In this document: positions 1-9,223 of the stretch, in pieces
Numbering within the stretch: the first letter of the stretch is position 1
Layout of the letters: every line of letters begins with the position of its first letter
Assembly: GCA_949710005.1 (NCBI GenBank)
Contig: OX453274.1
Span: forward strand, 35,147,714-35,211,713
Direction: 5' to 3'
DNA: 64,000 nt
DNA from: Ricordea florida
Lineage: Eukaryota > Cnidaria > Anthozoa > Corallimorpharia > Ricordeidae
Made by a program: the position numbers and the translations under genes
Notes under the pieces: model-generated
What the model was told of the DNA's origin: nothing
The model's database searches: none
What the model saw: the letters and a program-made list of their open reading frames with translations, nothing else

Positions 1-34
1 GTTGAGAAGAGGAAGAAAACTACGGGTCAGTCTT

Positions 35-328
35 ATGAAATTGACGACTCATTTAGGTGAGTATACATTGAGTGTCTTCTGCCTCTTTTTCTTCATTTGT
101 TCAATGACATTGCACGAACAAACAAGTGCTGGGCTTATGTGCTCCAAAAAAATTAATCAAACGGAAGGATTTAAGACCGCAGCGAGAAATAAACGCTTCC
201 ACCTGAGGACACATAAATCACTTGGCTCTGATGATGACTTTCCCTCAAGTTATCGAAACTTCGGGTCAACGTCATCAATCAGTAGCAGATCTTTTCAGAA
301 CTACTCATACTTAGGGACGCACCATTAG
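35..328 (+). CDS. hypothetical secreted protein, fragment
   Basis: An open frame starts at an ATG at 35 and is followed by a hydrophobic stretch (SVFCLFFFICS) that could be a signal peptide. A basic RNKR site and a Ser-rich tail come after it. I do not recognise a family. The last codons lie inside a MITE that begins at 314, so the natural end of any real gene is not visible. It could also be non-coding DNA or a 5' flank of the channel gene that follows. Confidence is low. Confidence 0.2.
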   Translation: MKLTTHLGEYTLSVFCLFFFICSMTLHEQTSAGLMCSKKINQTEGFKTAARNKRFHLRTHKSLGSDDDFPSSYRNFGSTSSISSRSFQNYSYLGTHH

Positions 329-581
329 AAAAGTGATGGGGGGGGGGGGGGTGGGGAAAAAAACAAAAAAAATTCATGTAAGGCAAAATGCCAAGAAAAA
401 AAATTCATGCAAAGAAGAAGGTAAAACAAAAAAGTTCATGCAGAAGGAAGGTTCAATTGTGACTTTTTCACACGTAGTAAAAAAAATTCGTGCACAAGCA
501 GTGAGCAAAAAAAAAAAAAAAATATTCGTGCAAGCTGAAAATTCCCCACCCCAGCCCATCATTTTTCTAATGGTCAGTCCC
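314..581. mobile_element. Harbinger-type MITE, copy 1
   Basis: Terminal inverted repeats start GGGACGCACCATTAG and end CTAATGGTCAGTCCC, with a TTA target duplication on each side (311-313 and 582-584). The inside is a poly-G run followed by A-rich DNA with repeated AAATTCATGC-like words. Three further copies occur at 23.4, 24.5 and 33.7 kb. Three-base TWA target sites are the hallmark of PIF/Harbinger elements. There is no coding capacity. Confidence 0.85.
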
Positions 582-748
582 TTAGACGATCAAACTCCAC
601 AAACAAATACTGGGACTCCTGGGTTCAATCCATTGACTGAACGGGTTTCTTCATGGTCTAGTTTAAAAAAAAGGGTTATAAATTAATGCGCATACGCATT
701 GTGACAGATATACAAAACATTTGGTTTGGTTAACTTTCTCTTTTACAG

Positions 749-1420
749 TAGAACCTTTCTGCAAGTCAGGGTTTTCTTTGAGCGACTTAACTACCAGGAA
801 GTAAAAGAACAGCTGAGTTACAAAGTAAGCGCGATCAATAGTGTGATACGTTATATAATTAGTAAAAATCTACTTTCTAGACTAATGCAAATGCTGCAAA
901 CTGATTGGCTGAGCTACCGCAGATTATAAGCCATTAGCCAGCACTTGGATGAAGATCGTTTTCAAAATGGCGACGTTTTCACGCTTTAGCTTTAGTTTCG
1001 CAGTAATTTAATGTTTTGCTATCTTTTTTTACCGACACGTGATTCGTTTATTATGATTTTTACTGAAACAATTACGTTATTTGCTCTCGATTTCTATTAA
1101 ACAATTAGATTATGAGCTCGAGATTTCTATCGCGTGATATGGAACGCAATATGGAACGCAATTTGATTTCTATCTTTATTTAGAATCCGATAACGCTGCG
1201 TTGTTATCTTGTTTCTCGTATTTTCTAGGGCGTGAATCTCGTGGCAGACATTGGTGGTCAGTTGGGTCTATGGATCGGTGTATCAGTCTTGACCTGCTGC
1301 GAAGTCTTGGAACTCGTGCTGCTTATCATACAAAAGCTGTGTAAAACCGCAGCGATAAGAAGAAGAAGAAGAGCCGAAATACGTCCACAAACAGCCCAAT
1401 ACATTCATAGCCGACAGTAG
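749..1420 (+). CDS. DEG/ENaC (acid-sensing type) cation channel, C-terminal two exons
   Basis: Two exons, 749-824 and 1229-1420, join in phase 0. The first follows a pyrimidine-rich acceptor (ctttctcttttacag) and ends at a GTAAGC donor; the second follows ttttctag. The first encodes the pre-membrane segment ([17 protein letters not shown]). The second encodes the conserved [17 protein letters not shown] motif and the second transmembrane helix, which lines the pore in this family. The cytoplasmic tail is short and basic, with five consecutive arginines after the helix. DEG/ENaC channels are trimeric sodium-permeable plasma-membrane channels gated by acid, peptides or force. The first exon needs two bases from an upstream exon, so the extracellular domain and first helix lie outside the window to the left. 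Subtype cannot be decided from this end. Confidence 0.88.
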
Positions 1421-1497
1421 TCAGTCTGAAAAGTTATAACTATTTAGACTGGAGTGTTTTATTTATATTAGCGTCGCTGTGTAATATCTATTTATTT

Positions 1498-1880
1498 GAG
1501 GGTCTGAATGGGGCTAACCGACTAGCGACAAAGGGCGAAAAATACTACCGACTACCGACAAAACGAGAAAAAAATTACTGACTACCGACAGAAAAAAAAT
1601 TAACCGACTACCGACATGGACCGCCATTATCAATATTTGTTTTCAGAAAGAAGAGATCAGAAGAGCATTTTGTATTTTTTGTAGCTTACGATGATGCAAT
1701 CTTCCAAGTTACAAGTTTTACACATCATATGGGCCTCAAAGTCTTAAAACTAGGTAAATTTTATAACAAACATTAATAGTTAACGTACATTTTAATCATT
1801 AACTGAGATTTACCGACAACCGACAAAGATCGAAAATTTTAACCGACTACCGACAAGTGGACCCCCCCATTCAGACCCTC
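1498..1880. mobile_element. MITE with GAGGGTCTGAATGGGG termini
   Basis: The ends are inverted copies of GAGGGTCTGAATGGGG and are flanked by a six-base TTATTT duplication (1492-1497 and 1881-1886). Just inside both ends are repeated copies of a CTACCGACA-like word in the same orientation. No open frame is present. A lone copy of one terminus occurs near 23,074. Confidence 0.75.
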
Positions 1881-1886
1881 TTATTT

Positions 1887-3560
1887 CATTGCAGTAGTCA
1901 TTGTATCGTTTCTCAGACTACCTGTAATAGAAGAAGCCTGGCTTAAAATGCTTTGTAAATAGCGACTTTTTAGCTCGTGGAGCTTCAGCTCAAGAGCTAT
2001 TGTGGTGGATGGGGAAATCAGGCGTAAACAATAGAATATTCGGAACTCACGTGATCTTTGCGTGTTCGGTTCGGGTTCGGAAACGTACAGCAGGACATGG
2101 CACGTGGCCATTTTTAGCTATCGGGTTGGTCAGGGAAGCTGGATGTCAAGCGTAAACAATAGAAAATATTCTATCGATTCTCGATCGTCTCAAGTTCAAG
2201 GTAGCAAAATAGAACAAAGAAATGAAATCGTAATTCAGTTAAGTGTATTGCACGGAATTTGCAACCTCTCTATACGCTTGATAATTAGCAAAATAAGATC
2301 CCTGACCCAAAATCGTACTCCACGAGCTCACCACAGGATGCCTTTGATTTCGTACATAGCGACGCAAACATTTTCGAAAACTTTTTTTGACACCACATAT
2401 CCATGTTTTAAATTACATCCTGAACAACAAGAACAATAACAACAAGAGGCTTCAAAAGCCTTCACTGGGTTGCCTTTGTGAACCCTTGGTATGCAAACGG
2501 CTCAATTTTTGGAAACTGTTTTGTCAATCCATTTTAGTTTGCAGTGTGAGTTGTGTTCAGTAAGAGAAGTGTACAAGGAGTTAATCAAAGGCTTCTATGA
2601 ACAAACTCATGAATGCATTCGGTGACACATGAGGAGAATTTTAGATTTCAGAACTCATTCAAATAATTTAATCAAGAAAGGCCTGTAGGGCTCTGCCATC
2701 TCGTGTTCCATTTACCAATTTAAAAAATATGCAGCCAAGGCCTGCATACAGCTTCACATTCTATATAGACAAGGGTATCTTTGAAAAATAGAAAAGAAAA
2801 TCGATTCAGTTTAAAAAAATTACAAAAAAAGAAAGTCAAAAATACCCCCCCCCCCCTGCTGCAGTTGATTATATATCGGGTTTTGTAGTTTTTGTACGGT
2901 ATAGAGGATCCAACGCTATAAATATAAATGAACACTTTATGAGAATGCTTCCCCCGATGTTTTCGATTTGATCGCTTTTAGAAGTCAAGTTAAGACGAAG
3001 GTAAGTATCGTATTTTGACGCGCGTAACCAGCTTGTTATCTCGGATTCAAAAAAATACCGTGATATCAGAGCGAGCCACACTCTTGCTTTCCAAACTTCA
3101 CGCGTGGATCGACTCATGAACTCGATGGACGTGGTCTGCTAAGCGTGAACCAATTCTTAAGAATAAGCTCTACATTTCCAACAGAAAAGATGTGAATCCT
3201 TTCACCGAGGGAATCGCTAACACGGGAATCGCTAAACGTTTAAAGAAGAAAACACTCTCCAGCACGAAAACACATCCAGGAATAGCAAACATAGACACTA
3301 ATAAAGTCATTTGGTGAATAAATCGAGTTAACAGCTCGAAAAGAGAGCAGCTCTACACAAGAAAAACACTTAGGCGAAAGGAGTCCACATGAAACTTTTC
3401 ACGTTCTCTTGACCGTCGTGCTTACTTCAATCAGGTTGTTATATATGGCGATGTCCATGCCGAGCCAATCACACAGCGGCGGCGTCTTTCCTAAGCCTTA
3501 TATAGGCAATATTGCGCAAGAATTGCAATTTCTGACGGAGAAAAAAATACCAACCCATTT
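1887..3560. other. intergenic, no gene seen
   Basis: AT-rich sequence between the channel gene and the Penelope-like element. It contains a short poly-C run near 2843 and a near-duplicated GCGTAAACAATAGAA word near 2022 and 2149. No exon with convincing coding content or splice sites was found. Confidence 0.6.
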
Positions 3561-3686
3561 TAATACTGTGGGGATAGTTTCTAAAGAAACTGGTGCTGCG
3601 TCGGTGGGAAGTTGAAACACAAGAAAATGGGTAAATCAAACGAGTTGATTAAGTAAGTTATATCACCGTAAGGTAAAAAGGAGGTG

Positions 3687-3716
3687 CTGACGTTTCGAGC
3701 GTTAGCCCTTCGTCGG
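3687..3716 (-). ncRNA. hammerhead-like ribozyme motif in left pseudo-LTR
   Basis: On the minus strand the motif reads CGACGA, a short GGGC/GCTC stem with a UAAC loop, then GAAAC directly followed by GTC. GAAAC-GTC with a two-pair stem III and no loop is the short-stem hammerhead arrangement described for Penelope-like elements. The first core position pair is CC rather than the usual CU, so activity is uncertain. Confidence 0.45.
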
Positions 3717-3828
3717 AGCGAATGAGAGGATTGTGGGTTACGTTCAATTTATATAGAGAAGTTTGGAGCCATGCTATTGGTGGAATCATAGCATTGTGTG
3801 AATGGAAGTGAATAAATTAGATGAATGA

Positions 3829-5145
3829 TTAAATGAATGAGAAACGTTCGTTGATACCGTGGGGATTAAGAGAACCGAGTTGGAAGATGAACTTCTGTTC
3901 TAGGTTTTTACGGCTTTCCGTATTGCCCTGATGCATGGAAAGTCCACATACCGCCATGTTGTGAGTTGAGTGGTTAGGTAGATTAAAGTGTCGCGCTACA
4001 GGTTTCGATGCATCTTTGTCATTTCGTTCGACGTCACGCAGATGTTCGCGGAAACGGTCACCTAATCTTCTTCCGGTCTCGCCGATGTATATCTTCTTGC
4101 ATAAGGTGCATTTTATGCAATAGATCACATTGACGGAAGTGCATGTGAAACGGTCGGTGATTTTAAACGCTCGTTTAGGTCCTGCTATTTTGTTTGTGTT
4201 ATGGACGAAAGGGCAAGTTTTGCATCTTTTGCGTGTGCAGTTGAAAGTGCCGGGTGATTCGTCTGATTTTAGTGTACTTCTAACTAAAAAATCGCTTACG
4301 TTTTTGTTACGTTTGAATGAAATGAGTGGTGGTAGTGAGAAGATGCTGCCTGTTTCGTTGTCATTCTGAAGTAACTTGAAGTTCTTCAGAATGATGTTCT
4401 TGACAGGTAGGTTGAGTGGGTGAAAAGTGAGTGTGAACGGTATTCTCTGGTTCTCTTCCTTTTGTGACGTTTGTGGTGCTGAGCGTTGGTCAGTTGTATG
4501 AGCGCGTTGTTGAGCTGTCTTCACAGCTGAGTCAGGGTAGCCACGGTTCTTGAAGAACTGAAGCATTTCTTCTGATTTGCTGGAGAAGTCCAACTCATCA
4601 CTACATAAACGTCGAAGTCTGAGGAATTGAGAATATGGAATGGAATTTTTAACATGGGTGGGGTGAGAAGACGAGTGCAATAAATAACTATGGGAGTCTG
4701 TAGGTTTGTAGTACACACTAGTTGATAGGCCGTTGTTGTGGATTGAAACGTTGATATCGAGAAAAGCTATTGAGGTTTCTGAAATTTGCCAAGTATATTT
4801 CAATGCTGGGTGGAACGAATTGACAGAATTAATGAGGTGTTCAAGTTCTTCCCTGGTGGATGAAGTTGCGCCAACGCAGTCGTCAATGTAGCGGCGATAT
4901 AGTTTAGGTTTAGGTCCGTTGTATTGGCGGAAAAATTGATTTTCAATGTAGCCTACGAAGAGATTGGCATAGCTAGGTCCCATTTTAGTGCCCATAGCGA
5001 CGCCATTGATTTGTTTGTAGTAGTAGTTGGAGAATGAGAAACAGTTGAGTGTTAAAACTAGTTCGGCTAGGCGAAGTAATGTTTGTGAGCTAGGCTCTTA
5101 TGTCGAGCGCTGATCGAAATAAAATTTGAGTGCTAGAAGTCCTTC
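3829..5145 (-). pseudogene. Penelope-like reverse transcriptase + GIY-YIG endonuclease, 5'-truncated
   Basis: Reading leftward, a reverse-transcriptase core contains GVAMGTKMGPSYANLF and the catalytic YRRYIDD box. A central region follows, then a Cys-rich patch (CKTCPF), and finally a GIY-YIG nuclease (KKIYIGETGRRLGDRFREH) near the C terminus. The unbroken frame from the first internal Met (4995) is 388 residues. Reverse-transcriptase homology continues upstream in the same frame to about 5145 but is interrupted by a TAA near 5100. The N-terminal fingers of the polymerase are missing. RT copies the element RNA primed at a nick made by the GIY-YIG domain. The order RT then GIY-YIG separates it from LINEs and LTR elements. 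Confidence 0.9.
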
Positions 5146-5198
5146 AAGCTCCAAACTTCTCTATATAAATTGAACGTAACCCACAATCCTCTCATTCG

Positions 5199-5230
5199 CT
5201 CCGACGAAGGGCTAACGCTCGAAACGTCAG
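5199..5230 (+). ncRNA. hammerhead-like ribozyme motif in right pseudo-LTR
   Basis: This is the mirror copy of the motif in the left pseudo-LTR: CCGACGA, a GGGC/GCTC stem, then GAAACGTC. If active, cleavage would fall after the GTC triplet at about 5228. The same deviation from the CUGANGA core is present. An isolated copy at 46.15 kb keeps the canonical CTGACGA. Confidence 0.45.
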
Positions 5231-6039
5231 CACCTCCTTTTTACCTTACGGTGGTATAACTTACTTAATCAACTCGTTTGATTTACCCATTTTCTTGCAT
5301 TTTAATACTGGATTGCCATTGCCATGGCAACCCAGTAACAAGAAAAACAAACCCCCAAAAAACAAACTACTTAATGAAATCCGTTCGTGCAAGGCTTATG
5401 TATGTCCTTACTGCTTGATAAGAAAAAAAGAAAAACTAATAGTCCAGTAAAAAGGCATAGGCTGCATTGTATTTCGGCTACATTTAAGCATGCTACTTTA
5501 TAAGAGTAACTATGGAAATAAATTGACAGCTTAAAATCGTCTTCTGTGATCTATCAATAATTCATTCCCTGCATGTGCAGTAAAAATGTGTCACATGACT
5601 CAATATTGCTTCAGCCAAGCATGAAAGAAAACCGAAGTTATAACAAACCATTAATTTTCGCGCTATTATATTGATTGGATGAAACAAATCGCGTGCCAAA
5701 AATCGTTTGATGTATGGGTATAACACGGACACACACCAAAAAAAAACACGCTCTGTGTTAAAATCTTTTCTCCGATTATCTACCAATTAAGAAACCAACA
5801 TAAAAGTCACATTTTTTGTCTTGCGTGCACCAGAACAGAACGTTTTCCTGTTGGGATATTTGATCCTCACAGAAATTAACAGGAAACTGAAAACGTTTTG
5901 CTCCAACAGTGGAGAAAACATTTGATTGAATAAAAATGCTATGGCAAAAAGTAACAATGGGTTTGTCTTAGCTTATTGATATTGGATAGGAGAGTAACAG
6001 GCGATTGAGCCTTTGTTGATCAGACTTTGAGATAAAGAA

Positions 6040-6118
6040 CCGCCCCACAGGGACCTGAACCCACAACCTCAGAATAAGCAATCCGACACGTTAGTCCATT
6101 GCGACAGGGAGGCTGACA
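6040..6118 (-). repeat. tRNA-derived SINE head
   Basis: On the minus strand an A-box-like GCAATGGACTAACG and a B-box-like GTGGGTTCAGGTCCC are about 40 bp apart, as in tRNA promoters. The stems are imperfect, so it is a tRNA-derived repeat and not a working tRNA. A related truncated copy lies at 6960-7012. Confidence 0.5.
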
Positions 6119-6184
6119 CGAGAAATACTGGAGTTCACTAATCTAAAACTAAAGGCCTACTAGACCTAGTAGTTGACATTCATT

Positions 6185-6300
6185 GGCTCGTGCAATTTCA
6201 GCTCTTATAAAAACTCACTCGTGCAAATGAATTCCAAATTGAACTCGAAACCGTATGATTACCTTTACTAATATTTATAATGTTTATATTATTTATGTTT
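6185..6300. repeat. fold-back repeat family fragment
   Basis: It shares the words CTCGTGCAATTTCAGC, CACTCGTGCAAAT and CCGTATGATTACCTTTACTAAT with the fold-back element near 37.9-38.1 kb and the copy near 25.8 kb. Only one arm is present here. Confidence 0.6.
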
Positions 6301-6387
6301 ATTTTAATTTAAAAACATGACCCCATTGATAACAGTACTTTTGCACTGAAGGTCTATCCTGTCAGTAAACATTCGTTCGTTCTTATG

Positions 6388-6540
6388 CCTGAGTTTTTTT
6401 TTTTTCAGGCTTTAATTTCACAGCTGCTTAAGTTGTGTACATAACTGCGATGATCAATTAATGTCATTACATATTACTCCGCAGTTCAAATATATGGTCT
6501 TTCATATATTCATTTGCATCATTCGTTATTATCATTATTT
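6388..6540 (+). repeat. SINE body, copy 1
   Basis: The stretch from TTTTTTCAGGCTTTAATTTC through TCTTTCATATATTCATTTGC is shared, on the opposite strand, with 35440-35600. There it is joined to a tRNA-like head, so this is a head-less copy of the same SINE family. Confidence 0.65.
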
Positions 6541-6959
6541 ATTAATATAATTATTTAGCACCTAAGGGACATGTACAGTGGTATTGGTATATAGTACGAC
6601 ACGATAAACCACCTCGATTCGCTTTGATATTCCTCGGCTGACTCCAATTCTCTACGAAACACGAACTGACTATAAAACTAAAGAGTCAAACAAGACCAGA
6701 ATTATTCCGTTAATCACTTAATGGCCGCCAGTGATAAGGAAGATAAGCGAAACCTCATATTTTTTATCAGTTAACGTTTAACTGAGTAAAGTATTTGAGC
6801 TTAGGAAAATAATTATGTACTAAAGTTATCTGATATCGCGTGTAGTCGATAGCTATATACACGTACGCTCAATGTAGCCTCTATTCCTATGAGTGGGCTT
6901 GGATCCAGAATGGCAGCAGGGGATTGAGACTATGTCTGAAAATAGAGGTTTGAAAAAAA

Positions 6960-7012
6960 ACAACACCCCCGAAGAAGTCCAACACGCTAGTCCATTGCAC
7001 CACGGGGGCTAA
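6960..7012 (-). repeat. truncated tRNA-like SINE head
   Basis: The minus strand reads CCCCCGTGGTGCAATGGACTAGCG, an A-box-like promoter matching the copy at 6040-6118, but no B box follows. Non-functional remnant. Confidence 0.4.
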
Positions 7013-7404
7013 TATGGCGACACAGTTGTTCAACAAAGTCGTTCTTTAGAAAGAGATTTTCATGCCTCTGGTTCAATGATCAGTATCACCAATCTCTGAA
7101 TCCGCGTTGGGGACATCAAGTAAATGACACTGAGTCATATAACTGATTTTAAATTTGATTCTGTGAGTGAAGTTAATATGGTAACTTCTGTATATTGTTA
7201 GTTAAGGTAGCTAGATACATATTGCTCTTTGCTTCCGAGTTCAGATTCCGTCTCTGATGAAAATGTGAAAACAATTTGAGTGACAAAACACCTCAAGGTA
7301 GTCTACTGTTAAATTACATTTGTGTAATAATATTTAGCAACAGCCATGCATTGGTTCATCTACGGATATATTACGAACTCACAACATGACCAGCTCCCAG
7401 TTGG

Positions 7405-7490
7405 CTTGATAACTCAGTTGGTAGAGCACTGCTCCGGTATCGCAGAGGTCAGGTGTTCGAATCCCGTTCAGGTCTGAGGTTTTTTCAGGC
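7405..7490 (+). repeat. tRNA-derived SINE head
   Basis: A-box TAACTCAGTTGGTAGAGC and B-box GTGTTCGAATCCC sit at tRNA spacing. The outer 7-bp acceptor stem can pair with two wobbles, but the D, anticodon and T stems carry mismatches and position 33 is not T. It is followed by a T run and CAGGCTTGAAG, the start of a SINE body. The 35.6 kb copy shares the sequence from GCAGAGGTCA onward. Confidence 0.6.
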
Positions 7491-9102
7491 TTGAAGCGAC
7501 TGTCCGCGTAAGAACGGATAAGGCAATTTTCGGACCTTTTCCGATTTGGCTGATTTTTTCAACAGCGTGAACCTGCAATAAGTGGGTTAGTCATCTATCA
7601 TCAGCTAACGGCCACGAAAGGCTGATGAGCAATGAATGATGTTAAGACCTGGAGTAATTACAGACTTTAGCAACCTTTACGACCCTCTCCCTTTGATTCA
7701 TTTAATTGTAATACTAACTGGCTAATGCAGACCTTGCTGTATATCCTGTTTGTCAGAGTACAAACAGGGAAAGACAGCCAGACACAAGATGTTATGGATA
7801 TAGCTATATATGCAGACTGTAACAAGAACCGGGAGGCAGGCAGGGCTCAGGCGAATACATTTGCATTTTGACCTTTTTGTATCTTTTTGTGTGTTCAAAC
7901 GTTGTTTTGCAAACGATCTTAAGACTTTGCTTGTTAAGGAAGTAAGTATTTATTTTAATTAAAAAGGCACATTTTTACTCTCATCAGTCAATGACAAATT
8001 CCTGGAACAAGTAATTCATCAATTTATTAAGAACATTAAGACAGTTATGGGAGGCAATCACAAGATGGCGCAAACATCCTCATAATATTCTTCCTACTGG
8101 TATTTTGTACACCAGGACGACAAAAAAAACTTGTCAATGATATTGGAGCTTCAGGGTGAAAAATTGGCATTTCATTCATTCGGTGCTGTTTAGTTAGGAT
8201 TTTTATTATGCAGTTATTCTAAACGTTATGCAATTCAGTGATACTGACAAGTCAGTTCAATACTTTAAAAAACACCCTTTAACGCTAAAGGAAAACTGTT
8301 GGTTTAAGCACGTTTATATACTTAGTATATATTTAAAGTCCCACATGAATAGTAGAAAGCAGGGCCACCACATGCACTATTGATTGCGGTAGAAAGCATT
8401 AACGGGCTGTGATAATCCTATAGTGTTTACGACACGATACACATGGCGACATTCTTGTGCGTGTATGGACAAGAATATTTCAGCATGGAATAATAATATG
8501 ATCAAGGGTTTCACAGGCTATGGCTTTTCTTCGAAAGCTTAATTTTTGGTTAAGGCACTCTGTAGGTTTTAAAATGATGTTTAGGGTTTTATACCAAGAG
8601 ATATGTCCAGCGTGGTACAGCAAATACAGAAAAAAATCAGTTGAATTACAGAACAGAATGGTACTGCACCTGCTACAACAACAAGCACAGCGTGTGTTAT
8701 TGATAATAAAATAGTTTTACGTTACACTGTTACACAATTCTTTTTCTCAGCTGAAATAATTACTGTTCAAAAGGCTCCTTGTGAGCTTGTCGACTGGTTA
8801 TATCCGGAACGTTTATAACGTTTAGATGCGAAACAGTTAGATAAAATTGATTGGGTTTTGGGGATGTAGAAGGAAGATTCGGGAAGAAATGTAGAAGGAA
8901 GATGCTCACAAAAAAAACTTAGGATTTAGATATATAACATTACTACTTAGTAAGCCCGAGTTAATGAATAGATACGCCTAGTTACTTAATTGTGCTACGA
9001 AAATGGTACTCTGGGCTTTTCATGGACTTCACAGTACTGCAGCTAGTTTAACCTGAGTCATCGTTTCTTGAGGCATTTCTAATTGTATGTAACCTCGTGT
9101 TA

Positions 9103-9222
9103 TTTAACAATTATTCCCCGAAGGCGAAGTGATTATCGGTGAATATTCACCGAGAATCACTGAGCCTGAGGCGAATAATTGTTTTAGTATAAATACAGAG
9201 GTGATTATATTCATACTAATGG
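9103..9222. repeat. small hairpin MITE fragment
   Basis: A perfect-looking hairpin (GTGATTATCGGTGAAT/ATTCACCG..TCAC) is followed by GCCTGAGGCGAATAATTGTTTTAGTATAAA. The same pieces form the right end of the element at 36465-36722 in reverse orientation. It directly abuts the 3' end of the TNF-ligand gene. Confidence 0.55.
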
Positions 9223-9223
9223 A

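Larger units (their letters stand above)
3567..5305 (-). mobile_element. Penelope-like retroelement between inverted pseudo-LTRs
   Basis: A minus-strand reverse transcriptase/GIY-YIG frame is flanked by a terminal repeat of about 150 bp present in opposite orientations (about 3567-3750 and 5155-5305). Each repeat contains the same core with a hammerhead-like motif and a conserved stretch ending in a TTGATTAAGTAAG word. Penelope-like elements are known for pseudo-LTRs in tandem or inverted order and for GIY-YIG endonucleases. The left repeat is longer than the right. The coding part is 5'-truncated, so the copy is dead or needs help in trans. Confidence 0.85.
5310..9100. other. intergenic region rich in SINE debris
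   Basis: No gene was recognised between the Penelope-like element and the TNF-ligand gene. The recognisable pieces, listed separately, are three tRNA-like promoters, a SINE body and a fold-back fragment. The remaining DNA is unremarkable AT-rich sequence. Confidence 0.6.

Noticed and set aside
333-686. Lys-rich plus-strand frame and similar ones at 23.4, 24.5 and 33.9 kb
   Set aside because: They are translations of the A-rich interior of the Harbinger-type MITEs.
7405-7476. Possible functional tRNA gene
   Set aside because: Mismatches in the D, anticodon and T stems, a non-T at position 33, and a SINE body directly after it. A related copy at 35.6 kb is clearly a repeat.
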